Origin: Hemerocallis citrina
Lineage: Eukaryota > Streptophyta > Magnoliopsida > Asparagales > Asphodelaceae
Assembly: GCA_017893485.1 (NCBI GenBank)
Contig: CM030359.1
Location: forward strand, 26,495,750 to 26,559,749
Direction: 5' to 3'
Length of the DNA stretch: 64,000 nucleotides
Position numbers and translations under genes: made by a program. The notes under the pieces are model-generated. The model made no database searches. It saw nothing but the letters and a program-made list of their open reading frames with translations, and was not told where the DNA came from. Positions 11,613-25,000 of this stretch are shown piece by piece (the stretch's first letter is position 1; the number at the start of each line of letters is the position of its first letter).

Positions 11613-14600
11613 TCCCTTCCGTTGTGCACTAAGCCGCCGTGTGCACTCGGCCTCCCCGTCTTTATATTGACGATCCGAATCGTTCACATTGATCTACACA
11701 TCTAAATTAGTCTAAATATGTAAAATCAAATTATTTGAAATTCATTTGCTCATCCATTGAAGTGTTACAGAATTGTATAGCTGAAAATCGTTGTTTTTTA
11801 TAGTCACGTGATGGATGGACAAATGAATTTCAAATGATTTGATTTTATATATTTAGACTAATTTAGATGTGTAGATCAATGTGCATGGTTCACATCGTCA
11901 ATACAAAGGCAGGAAGGCCGAGTGCACACGAGTGCATACGGCAGCCTAGTGCACAACGGAAGGGGACTATATATATATATATAGACTAATTTAGATGTGT
12001 AGATCAACGTGAATGGTTCGGATCGTCAATACAAAGGCGGGAAGGCATACGGTGGCCTAGTGCACAACGGAAGGGGACTATATATATATATATATATTAA
12101 AAAATGATATATCCCCATTATGTAGTATCCTTAAACCCTAACATAAAATTATTATGAGATTATCAAATGGGAATATATAGTTATAGAGAAAAAAAAGAGT
12201 GTTTGGTTTGAGCTGAGTTTGGATTATGAATGCGGATCGGGTCAGGTTTGTTGGTCGGTTTCAGCAAATAAAAACAATCGAGGGTGAGCAGCAAGAGCAA
12301 CGGGCCGAGGTTGGTCTGGACTTATATTAGCCCGAGCTCAAAATTTTTTCTGATATCCAAGCCAGGCCCGAGCTTGGGTCCGGGTTGCTAAAATTGAGGG
12401 CCGAGCCCGGATCTGAATGAAGCCAAAATGCTCGAGCCCGGCCCGGTTCTTCATAAAAGACTAATGAAAATAAGAAAAAATTCTAGAAAGTAATTAATTT
12501 CCAGCTTACTCGATAAATATCTAATGAAATTATGAAATGCCAATGAAAATAAATATGACAAACTGAAATCAATATGCATTTTGCTTCTACTTTACATGAT
12601 TAATCAAAGTTTTTGCAGGAGAGAGAAAAACTATATACACAGTTGGGGAAGCTTTCGAATAAGAAAATTTAGAACCAAAGCACATCAAACAAAATACGAA
12701 TCATGGGTCAAATGAGGTAAGAGAAACAATGAGACTAAAGTTACATTAAAAGCTCATAATTTCATCACAGATAATTGGATAATTCAAGTTAGAACAAGAA
12801 ATAAAAAGGTATTCAACACATAAGAAATGCTAAAATTCAACAAAAGATTACACAAAAAGAATTAAGATGAAAATCACTCCAAGAAGAAGATGGGAACATT
12901 GGGAACACCACCGATATTAATTGGTTATGGAAATGAATTGGGGAAAATCTACATATAAATAAGGAAAAGATTGGAGAAGATTTATGGTGATAAAATAAAA
13001 TCAAAAGTTTGAGTTGGGTTGGGAAGAGAAAAGGGCAACCATGAATGCTTGAGATTGAAGAAGATGAATCGCCTGTCGCCGCCAGAGAGAGAGAGAGAGA
13101 GATCAAGAGAGGAACTAGGGTTACATATTTTGGGGAAAGAGAGAAGGGGATTGAAATTGAGTGCCATTATGAATCTCGTGATGTTCTTGGGTTTTGTAAC
13201 AGAAACTGAGTCCGGGTCGGGTTTAGAATGGGAAGGAGATGGGTTGGATTGAGACCAAAAAACAAATAAACAATATCTTTATTCTTAATTATTGTGTAGC
13301 CCGAGCCGGGCTTGGGTCGGACTGATACAAACCCGAACTCGGCCCGAAAATTAATTCGGCTTTAAAATACAGGTTCGGGTCCGAATTTTTTGAAAAAAAT
13401 ACAAGCCTGTACCCTACTGAAAACAGGTCGGGTTTGATCGGACTCAGGTCGGGTTTTGGTCAATTGCCAACCTTAGGTGTAGCAGATGCGGGTCAGGTCA
13501 AGTTTGCGATGGCGCAGGGGAGCGACAGAGGGTCGGGTTTTGGTTTGCTCGAGGAAGAAGAGAATCGGTTTGAGTTTGGGATTGCGCAAGGAAGAAGAAG
13601 AGAGCGGCAACTGATCGGATTTGAGTTTCCACGAGAAAGAAGAGAGCTGGAATAGGTCGGGTTTGGGTTTGCTCGAGGACCAGAAGGGTTTGGATTTTTT
13701 ATTTGAGTTTGGGTCGGATTGAGCCCAAATAATGCAAACAAACATGAAAATTAAAGGAGAGGATTTAATTAATGAATCAGTCACTTAAAATTGGCCGATT
13801 AACTACTAATTGGCTGATTATACCCAATTAAATTGCTAACTATTGAAATATTGAAAATCTCTAAAAAAAATTAATCGCTTAGCCTCTGATTAGCGATTAA
13901 TCGGGGATTAATTTGGGTGATTAATCAGATTTTAACTGCACAGGCTTAATAAAATCCTTAAAAAATTTATCATGCTCGTACCAAGTTGTACCTGCATCCC
14001 TCATATTCATACTTCATTGGTGGTTGGTTTATCAATTGGGATGGACCTATACGAGTTGTTCTTTTCAATTCTATATCTTTCTCACTTGGTACACTATCTT
14101 CTTACCACACTAATCTTTGATTCTGGCTTTTGAAACAAAATTGACGAACTTATATTTGTTAGCTTCATCTTAATATCAAATATTATCACGCTTTGGCAAT
14201 TATATATTTATGGTAGTTACCTGAAATTTGCTCATAAACACTGATATGTTTACATTCTACCATAAGTCACATATGTTTATTTGTTCCTATGCAAAAGGTG
14301 GGCCTAATTAATTAATGCTCAGCATTGCACTGAGACAATAGTCTTGTGCAAACATGCCTTTACTTTTGTATAATCTATGTAAGCAATGCTTATAGTCTAT
14401 TCTCCATGAGCAAAAACACATATATATCTCATATGATATGCTATATTTTACTACATGCTTCATGACTAATGTCAGTTTGATCCATGACTAGGATTTGTTG
14501 CTGCTATTTACATTTTGAGAGTTAACTTAGGTTCTGATATTTTTTATCATCTTCCTTTAACCCTTGACATTCTTTGGTTCTGCATGTTACTATCAGTTAT

Positions 14601-17600
14601 TGCGCTTTTTCCCCTTCTGCTGATAGAAGCTGACGATGAGAATTTGTATTGTTAATTTGACTAACATTTCTTTTCAGTGATAAGCTGAATTGCACAGCAA
14701 ATATAGTATGGACTGCTAGCTGTTCATGACAAATAAATTCCTCTCTTGAATTGATGTTCATTGGTTGGGGAGACATTTGTTTTTCTACTGAATAAAGTGT
14801 TTTCCTTGTATGCACAGGTTTTGTGTATCCGCAATCCTGACGAGCCCATTGATTTGTTCATGGTGGAGATAATGCACATGCGCCATAAATTTGACATCGA
14901 CACTAAATTGGTAAGTCTGTGAGTTTATATTAATAGTTTGTGAATGTTAGAGGCTTATAAATATGTGTTGAATGATCCATTTTTGTTAGATTGATTACAT
15001 TTTTTAATCATTGCATATAATGAATGCTAAAGTTAGATCACACTGGGGAGCACATATTTAAACCGATTTGACGACCTGCCTTTTACCAAATGTCCCCTAC
15101 ATCATCTTACGTATCTTTGTTGGTTGAGACGATGTCAACATATGCCATTTCTGGTCGTGGCTGCCTATTATCCTAATGCTAAAGTTTCCTGCTTATCGTG
15201 CTAAGGCAATTGGGTTCTTTGTGCATATCCCCAGGTCCTATCCTCCAGAAGTACGGTATAGTTTTCCTATAGAAGTTTCACACTGGCACCCTATCCGTTT
15301 TCAAAATGATGTTGTTGGGGATCTCTTTAAACAGTTTTACTTTGGTAAAAAATATGAATCTTTCTGCAATTGATGTACCGAATCCGTCAATATACTCACC
15401 GTCAGAGTTCACTTGCCTTTATTAGCATGTTAGTGCTCTTCTGAAATTTTTAAATGCTGTTTATTTATGTTTCACTAGCTATTGATGGATAATGGTAGCC
15501 CTTACTAACTAGTTTTAATTTATCAACATTTGAAAGGGTTAGTGTTAGTTTCGTTACCAATACTAGCAGTCTGCACGTGCGATGCACACCCAATGATTAA
15601 AAAAAAAAAAGACTGACCTTGTCTAGTATCGAAGCTGAGAACTTTTTTTACCCATCTCAAATCCTTACCATACTCTTTACAATTACCCCTAGTGGTACTA
15701 ACATTTATTTTATATGAGTGTCACTTTTGTAAATAATTATGTCGTAAATAAATTTGAACTTTGAGGGTATTATTGTAATTGACATCATTTGAATGACTAT
15801 TCCTGCTCGCATTGACTTGCTTTAAAATGTTACCTTGTAGATCAGGTTTTGTGGTAGTTTATATATCATTTATACCTTCTGTATACTCCGTACGCTCTAC
15901 CAAGCTGCATGTCTTTTGTTTTTTTTCTAGGTTGAAGGTCTTGTCCTTGATCATGGTTCTCGACACCCTGATATGAAGAGGAGGGCAGAAAACTGTTACA
16001 TTTTGACATGCAATGTATCTTTGGAGTATGAAAAAAGGTAAATGCAATTTGCTTTGATTTCTTATTCCACATCCACTTATGTTTGCTAAAAGGTAACTTT
16101 TAGACAGTTCACTGGCCAGGTTTAGTTTGTTTTGGTGACTGATTTGTTTAATGTTGTTCACCGATTGTTTTTTGATTGGTTGGTCGATTATCAATTAACT
16201 AATATGCTGTATGATTTCTTTTGCCAAATCATGGTTACTAATTTGATTTTGTTTTTTTCATATGGTTAAAATATTATGGCCCATAAAGTTTTTAGAAAAT
16301 ATTAATCCATTATTTTGTGTTTGGAAGTTAACTCTTGTTCTTCTTTGTTGCATATTATTATGATTATTATTTTCTTTTATTCCTTTTTCTGGCCTTGTAT
16401 AAGATGAATTTAGTTGTATGCATAAAAAGTGCTTTGACTGTTTTTATGGTACTTAATTGTGGAAATTGTCTTCTCTCTAATTATGTTGTCAAAGTTTTGC
16501 AACAGAAGTTGATAGATTTCATTTACCCCTAACTCTGCTGGCAAAGTTGTAGTGTGAATGATTGTGTAGCTAGTTGCTTTTTGGTGTGACTATCTTTCAT
16601 CTAGCTTCAACAAATAGAAGAGGAGTGAAGTGGGCAAAATCTTTTGTAGTTTAAATGAATAATTCATAAACCAACTATTTCTTATTCATCAACACTTATT
16701 TTTTGTCTTCTTTAAAATTTTCAGGTTTAGTTTGTTTTGGTGACTGATTTGTTTAATGTTGTTCACCGATTATTTTTTGATTGGTTGGTCGATTATCAAT
16801 TAACTAATATGCTGTATGATTTCTTTTGCCAAATCATGGTTGCTAATTTGATTTTGTTTTTTTCATATGGTTAAAATATTTTGGCCCATAAAGTTTTTAG
16901 AAAATATTAATCCATTATTTTGTGTTTGGAAGTTAACTCTTGTTCTTCTTTGTTGCATATTATTATGATTATTATTTTCTTTTATTCCTTTTTCTGGCCT
17001 TGTATAAGATGAATTTAGTTGTATGCATAATAATTGCTATGACTGTTTTTATGGTACTTAATTGTGGAAATTGTCTTCTCTCTAATTAGGTTGTCGAAGT
17101 TTTGCAACAGAAGTTGATAGATTTCATTTACCCCTAACTTTGCTGGCAAAGTTGTAGTGTGAATGATTGTGTAGCTGGTTACTTTTTGGTGTGACTATCT
17201 TTCATCTAGCTTCAACAAATAGAAGAGGAGTGAAGTGGGCAAAATCTTTTGTAGTTTAAATGAATAATTCATAAACCAACTATTTCTTATTCATCAACAC
17301 TTATTTTTTGTCTGATTTAAAATTTTCAGGTTTAGTTTGTTTTGGTGACTGATTTGTTTAATGTTGTTCACCGATTGTTTTTTGATTGGTTGGTCGATTA
17401 TCAATTAACTAATATGCTGTATGATTTCTTTTGCCAAATCATGGTTGCTAATTTGATTTTGTTTTTCTCATATGGTTAAAATATTATGGCCCATAAAGTT
17501 TTTAGAAAATATTAATCCATTATTTTGTGTTTGGAAGTTAACTCTTGTTCTTCTCTGTTGCATATTATTATGATTATTATTTTCTTTTATTCCTTTTTCT

Positions 17601-19935
17601 GGCCTTGTATAAGATGAATTTAGTTGTATGCATAATAAGTGCTTTGACTGTTTTTATGGTACTTAATTGTGGAAATTGTCTTCTCTCTAATTAGGTTGTC
17701 AAAGTTTTGCAACAGAAGTTGATCGATTTCATTTACCCCTAACTTTGCTGGCAAAGTTGTAGTGTGAATGATTGTGTAGCTAGTTGCTTTTTAGTGTGAC
17801 TATCTTTCATCTAGCTTCAACAAATAGAAGAGTGAAGTGGGCAAAATCTTTTGTAGTTTAAATGAATAATTCATAAACCAACTATTTCTTATTCATCAAC
17901 ACTTATTTTTTGTCTGATTTAAAATTTTTGAATGTTGATTGCACAATCTTTGATTTACAGAACAAGGTGCAATGCCTGGTTTCATTCTAGTTTTTCTTGA
18001 TTTGATTTGTCTTCTTTGACCGTTCGGATTGGTGAACATTGTCTTGCTGCAATTTTTTTTTACTTAAATAATGTTATGACTAAAATTGGAGAGTACCAGA
18101 AAAGATGAATAAATGGAAACTGCACCAATCCGTTCGCAACCCATGATTCTCATATAAAAGGAGTATGAGCTAGCAGCCCATATTAAAAAATGAGCTAGAG
18201 GTGACGTGTTGCACTCAGTGTTGCCTAGCTGTAAAAGTAAGCCAATTTATTAATATAATAAAGCAATCTTTCTTTCTCTCTCTATACAATAAATGACTTT
18301 TGATTCCCCAAAAAGGTAAATGACCTTGCCATATCTCTTCTCTTTCTTGGGTTCAACCGAAACTCTTACTCTTCATTCTCTTTCTTTCACCTTCTCTACT
18401 TGATTTGAATTGCAAAGTAATAAGAGTTGGTGGTGATAATTGGAGAAGATCTACTAGACTAACCATCTCTTATTATTTTCTCCTTTTCAATTTCTGCTGT
18501 AAATTCGTTGATTTGTATTGATTCATCATCTGCCCATGAGTGAATGCAAGCTATAATAAAGTTGATTATTTTCTGGACTACAAGCAAAAAACTCCCAAGT
18601 GCTCTGGTTTAGATATTTAATTTGAGTTTTCTTTTCATTTTTCTTTCATGGGTTTCACCTGAATTTTTTTCCCAATAGTTTGATTTGAGTTGAGTGTTAC
18701 AAAGAATAAGCTAAAAAAGAGAAAATAATCTCTGTTCGTTTTTGGGTTATTTTGTGGTGCAGCATAGATATTTTATTCATGGTGAATTCTTCTCTTTTTC
18801 AATTTCCTGTTTTTTTTTTCAATTGAGAACTAGATTAGAAATTGTGGAAGGTTCAATTCTGATGGTATTGGCACTGTCATTATTCGAAGTAGGAAAAAAG
18901 AACCATGGTTGAGAGAAACACATCATTTGGAAGAGAAGGCTCTGATTAAAATAGAAGGAAAAGCTCTTACAATTTTATGATACTTGAGCCTCATTTGGTG
19001 ATTTGCGATTTCAGATTGAAATAAATCTTGATTTAAAGTAACAGAGAGGAGAGGAATCAAATTGGTATATGTTTTCATTAACAAAAGAGGGAGGAAAAAT
19101 CTTAGTGGAGATGGTCCAACAGATTTCTTATGAATTGCAGCAGCGACTCCAAAATATTGCAGCAGCGACTCCAAAATATTGTTGAAGGTCTTGATCTATG
19201 GAAAAGTCACCAGCACGACTATGATTTTTTCCCAAACTAACCCACTTTTTCGAAACTTTCTTCCCCAACTAACCCACTTCCCGAATTAATTCCCGGGGTA
19301 GATCAATATCGGCCACGTCAACATAAGCCACAGTTGGGAACAATGGCAAAATTTGTGAAGAAGCCGTAGTTGGGCTTCAATTGTGATGTTGCCGCAGTCT
19401 GCGACATATGCTAACGTGTCCAATTTTCTTTTGACTTATGCTGTTGTGTCCAATATTCTACCCCGGGAATTTGTTCAGGAAGTGGGTTAGTTGGGGAAAT
19501 AGTTTCAAAAAAGTCAACTATGGGGTCATCGACATGTCGTCGATTATCTTCTCCATTAGTTCATTTCAACGCCGACCATAAGTGGCAAAGACCATCTACA
19601 AAGATGGAGATCTACTCTAGGCAGAGTTGTTGTCATGAGCCGATGAAAAAGGATCAAAGAGTGGAGCAAGGGGGAGGAAGGGACGTGGCTTATTAGTTGG
19701 CTTGAGGGGCTATTATTGTGGAGAAGAGTTGGGTCTAGTGATTTTTTATTTGTTTCACTAGGTGTAGATGTTGAGTTGGGATGTGGGTGTAATAAATACT
19801 TGGGGAAAACACAAAGGGCTGTTTTGCATATATGCCATCATTTATTATTGAGAAATTGAGTAAGGTAAGCTGCCATATGGACTCTCCATAGGATATAGCT
19901 CATCTAACATATGAGCTAGCAGCTCATATCCCTTT

Positions 19936-19978
<43 letters not shown>

Positions 19979-20112
19979 AGAAAGAGAGAGAGAGAGATGT
20001 TTCATTGTGCACTAGGCTTCCGTATGCACTCGGCCTTCCCGCCTTCGTATCGACGATCCGAACCGTTCACATTGATCTACATATCTAAATTAGTCTAAAT
20101 ATGTAAAATTAG

Positions 20113-20174
<62 letters not shown>

Positions 20175-20527
20175 TTTCGTTGCGCACTAGGCTTCCGTAT
20201 GCACTTGGCCTTCCTGCCTTCGTATCGACGATCCGAACCGTTCACATTGATCTACATATCTAAATTAGTCTAAATATGTTAAATTAAATGATTTGAAATT
20301 TATTTGCCCATCCATCACGTGACTATAAAAAACAACGATTTTCAGCCATATAATTTTGTAATACTTCAATGGATGGACAAATAAATTTCAAATGATTTGA
20401 TTTTACATATTTAGACTAATTTAGATGTATTTATTAATGCGAATGGTTCAGATCGTCGATACGAAGGTGGGAAGGCTGAGCGCACACGGAAGCCTAGTGC
20501 ACAACGGAACATTACTCTCTTTCTTTT

Positions 20528-20562
<35 letters not shown>

Positions 20563-21420
20563 CTATATAATAAAACACAAAGAAAGCTATCAAGTGGCTC
20601 TCCTTCAATCCTCCCCAAAATCAAAGGCCCAAATCTAACCTCACAAAACATATTTTTCCCACCAAAAGTTTCCCCCCAAAACTCAAATTCAAATCCCCCA
20701 CCCAAAATAACTCCTTTATTTATTTAACTATTTCTCTCTCTCTCTCTCTCTTCTATTCACAAAATATAGAAAATAAAAATTTTAAATTTTTAAAAAAAAT
20801 AAAATAAAAAACCAAAAAATTTAAAATATTTAAAACTTTAAAAATAATTCAAAAAAAATAAAAAAAATCAAAAACTTATTAAAAAAAATTAAAAAAATTA
20901 ATTTTTTTAAAATTTAAAATTTTAAAATTTTAAAAAATTTTAAATTTTTTACATTTTTTGAAATTTTAGAAATAAAACTTTAAAATTTTAAAAATAAATG
21001 TTTAGATTATTGGTATTGTAGATACTTTCACACCTGCACTTGCATTACCATTGTATTTAGACATGCTTATTGTGGTTATGGGATTAGAGTAAGCTCTATA
21101 AAACCTATATGATAATGTCCTTGCATAACTATTACAAGCAGTCACCTAAAAAAAAAAAACTATTACAAGCATTTAAAATTGATGCTGAAGTTTAAAAAAA
21201 ACTCTATGCAATGTTTATAACAAACTATATGCATTCCAGCTAAGTTCAAGCTAATGATGAGGAAGGCGATAATTGAGCTTAAAGGTAGATATACTGTTTC
21301 CTCATATAATATGTTTACTACTTCAATTAATTTGCTGGACCTCCAAAACTATTTTATATAATCAAACAATGTACACCGTTCCGAAGACGTGCCGTAGGCA
21401 CGTGTCAACGGGCAAACCTA

Positions 21421-21476
<56 letters not shown>

Positions 21477-21601
21477 CTATTGGGATAGCGGCAATAGATT
21501 GTTCGCACGCAGTTCGCACCAACCCCGTTCGCAACCGAATACTCCCATATATATATAGCGGCAACAGTTCGTTCACACACCTGTTCGCAACGAAAGCTCC
21601 C

Positions 21602-21667
<66 letters not shown>

Positions 21668-22007
21668 GAAGTGATCATGTGAGAACTAGTGAACGCTTTA
21701 CATAGCATTCACATCATCACATGGTTAATCCGAACTGTTGACATTATTTTAGAACGACTAAATCAGTCTATATATATAAAATCAAGTCATTTGAAATTCA
21801 TTTATCCATCCATCATGTCATTATAAAAAATAATGATATTCAGTCATACAATTTGTAACACTTTAATGCATGGACAAACAAATATCAAATAACTTAATTT
21901 CTCACCCATAGACTAATTTAGACGTGTACATCAAAATAAACGGTTTGGATTATTCATTTTATATATCCAAAAAAAGTTCACACGTTGTTCTCACGGAAGG
22001 AGTTCAC

Positions 22008-22090
<83 letters not shown>

Positions 22091-25000
22091 TAGGTTTGCC
22101 CGTTGACACGTGCCTACGGCACGTCTTCGGAATGATGCATCTTATTTGATCATATAAAATAGTTTTGGAGGTCCAGCAAATTAATTGAAGTAGCAAACAT
22201 ATTATATGAGAAACTTTTGGGGTCCAGCAAAAAACATATTATATGGTTTTTTTTATTTTTTTTGAATAATTTTAAAGGTTTTTAAATTTTTAATTTTTTT
22301 AATTTTTTTAATTTTTTAATTTTTAAAATTTTTAAAATTTTTATTTTCTTAATTTTTTGAATAGAAGAGGGAGGGAAAGAGAGAGGAAAAAAATTAAATA
22401 AATATAGGAGTTGTTTTGGGTGGGGGATTTGAATTTGAGTTTTGGGGGGAAACTTTTGGGGGGGAAAATATGTTTTGTGAGGTTAGATCTGGGCCTTTGA
22501 TTTTTTGGGGGATTGAAGGAGAGCCACTTGATAGCTTTCTTTGTGTTTTATTATATAGATATATATATAGGGAGCCCTTCGGTTGAGAACTAATTTGGTG
22601 AGAACTCACGGAGTAGACTCCCCATGAAAAATCCGAACCAGCCATCTCGCTCTACACACCTTAGATAGCATAACATATAGAAATCAAGTAATTTGAAGTT
22701 CATTTGCCCATGATTTACATCATCGCAAAATTGTATGGCTGAAAATTCTACTCCATTTGATGGAAAATTAGTTCTCAACCGAAGGGCTCCCTATATATAT
22801 ATATCTCCTGCTCTCCTCTCCCTTCCTCCCTCCATCCCCTCTCCCTCTTGTTCTTCCAGTGTCAACTTTATAATTATCCCTTGATTATGTTGATAATTTG
22901 TTTCTCATGAACTTGATAAGAAACCTGGTAAATAATCATTAGCATTTACCTTTGCTTTGTTGTCACTCCTCACTGTGATAAAGAGATGTGGTTTTTGATC
23001 CTTAGTGTTTACTTCTCTCTCGACCTTTGTTTTGAGATTCAAATAAATAATCCTTAGTACCTATCTTTATGGTGTTGATAATTAGTTTATAGACATTATT
23101 TTAGAAGCTATAATTCTGAAGTCTTTGATTTCCCATATGAACTACTATCTAATTAAATCTGTTATTTTGTATTTTTTGCTTTTTTTGAGATACAATCATT
23201 ACCTATAAGTTCATATCCAACTGATCGATTCTATTATCAGTGAAGTAAATGCAGGGTTCTTCTACTCGAATGCCGAGCAGCGAGAAAAAATGGTTGCTGC
23301 TGAAAGGCGCCAAGTTGATGAGCGATGCAGGAAGATCATTGAACTAAAGAATAAGGTAGGAGAATGGTTGCACTTTACCATGTTATATTGTAGCAAGTAA
23401 TATTTACTTAATTGGATCTGTTTTGGTCATATGTAGGTTTGCGCTGGCACTGACAAAAACTTTGTTGTGATCAATCAAAAGGGAATAGATCCTCCATCAC
23501 TGGACCTTCTTGCAAGAGCAGGGGTTAGTTGTGTCACCACTTGGTCTTTTATAATAATTGCTCCTTGTTCTGTTATTTTAAAAATGCATGGTATCGCTAT
23601 TGTTCTGTGTAGAATCTGTCATTGGTGTGAACTTTCTGGAGCAATCTCTTTGTAAAACCTTTATCTTTGCCTTTATGCAATAATGTAATGTACTTATTAA
23701 GGAAACAAGTACATAAATTTTATTTCTATACTCAGTTGTTTACCTTCCATATGAGGAACAATAATTAGGCTCATAAGAATGTGTTGTGCACCACCTATTA
23801 ATACTTTTACTTAGTGGCTTGCTGTTGCATGAAGTATTATTGGTCTATCTTAACGTGGAAAAGTCATCTTTAGTGAAACTTATAATTTGTACATTTGACA
23901 AATCTTATTAGTATTATAACAATGATCATTTATGTTTTAGGTTGGCTGTGTTTACTCGATAGTTTCTTTCACTTCTCTGTGAGGCAGATGTTGTCTTCAT
24001 GTCTTCTGTCATTTTTTTTTCACTTTTCTTTTGTCAGTGATACAAACCATAGTTTCTTACTTATTTTTTCCTTTTGGAATTACGTTGGGTTTATATATTA
24101 GTTCAGAGAGGATTGGATCATTTGATGTTCAGTAATGTATCTATTGTCATGCCCATAATACAAATATTTTATTTTGCAATTTACAGATTGTTGGTCTTCG
24201 ACGGGCAAAGAGGAGAAATATGGAAAGGCTAGTTCTAGCATGTGGTGGGGAGACTGTTAATTCTGTTGACGATTTGACCGAAGATTGTCTTGGTTGGGCT
24301 GGGCTTGTGTATGAACACGTCCTTGGCGAAGACAAGTACACCTTTGTGGAGAATGTGAAAAACCCTCATTCATGCACAATCTTGATTAAAGGTTCTCAAG
24401 TTATTCCTTGATATTATATTTCTCAATGTACCAATGCTATGTATTTGATGCATGCTTCTCTTTATACAGTGCATTTAATTTACTATTCTCACCATCTTAT
24501 TTTCTGCAGGACCCAATGATCATACCATTGCTCAAATTAAGGATGCTGTTCGTGATGGTCTTAGATCTGTCAAAAATACATTAGAAGATGAGGCTGTTGT
24601 CCTGGTGAGATCTCTATATCTTTCTGCATACATTAGTATTTTGATAATAATTATCTGCATTAGTTATCTCTAGTTTCTAGTCTTAGTTTGTGCGATTTCA
24701 CATCAATGATTGTTTTTAGTCCTGAATCTAGTTTGCTTATTGTAGTTTGTGTTGATGCGCATTTTGTACGTACTACTTCATGTTGCATACTGGTTCATAT
24801 CAGTAGTCATATTTATGAGAGTTGTATTAGTCCTCAACTTTCTATCACTGGACAATCCTGTTCAACCTACTCCACTCTACCTTTTCTACCCTTTCCCCCT
24901 TATAATCTGCAAATCCTTTTTTTTCTCCCCTTTTATTCAGTGCTTATTATTTGTAAGTTAACATTTTCATTTTTTAGGTTGTCATACAGGTGCAAAAGAA

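Larger units (their letters stand above)
10857..13945. mobile_element. Possible larger DNA element with nested MITEs (CCT6 intron 5)
   Basis: The ends carry related inverted sequence: GGCTGTTAAAATC near 10858 and GATTTTAACTGCACAGGC near 13930, each next to AT-rich GATTAATCGG-like repeats. Inside are a TG/TA microsatellite (about 10954-11024), several MITEs (separate entries) and, from about 12216 to 13480, a stretch rich in CCCGAGCC/GGTCGGGT motifs in both orientations. There is no transposase reading frame. The outer limits are uncertain and no target duplication was confirmed. Confidence 0.35.

Noticed and set aside
21418..22196. ORFs rich in Ile-Tyr repeats
   Set aside because: They are translations of (AT)n microsatellites.
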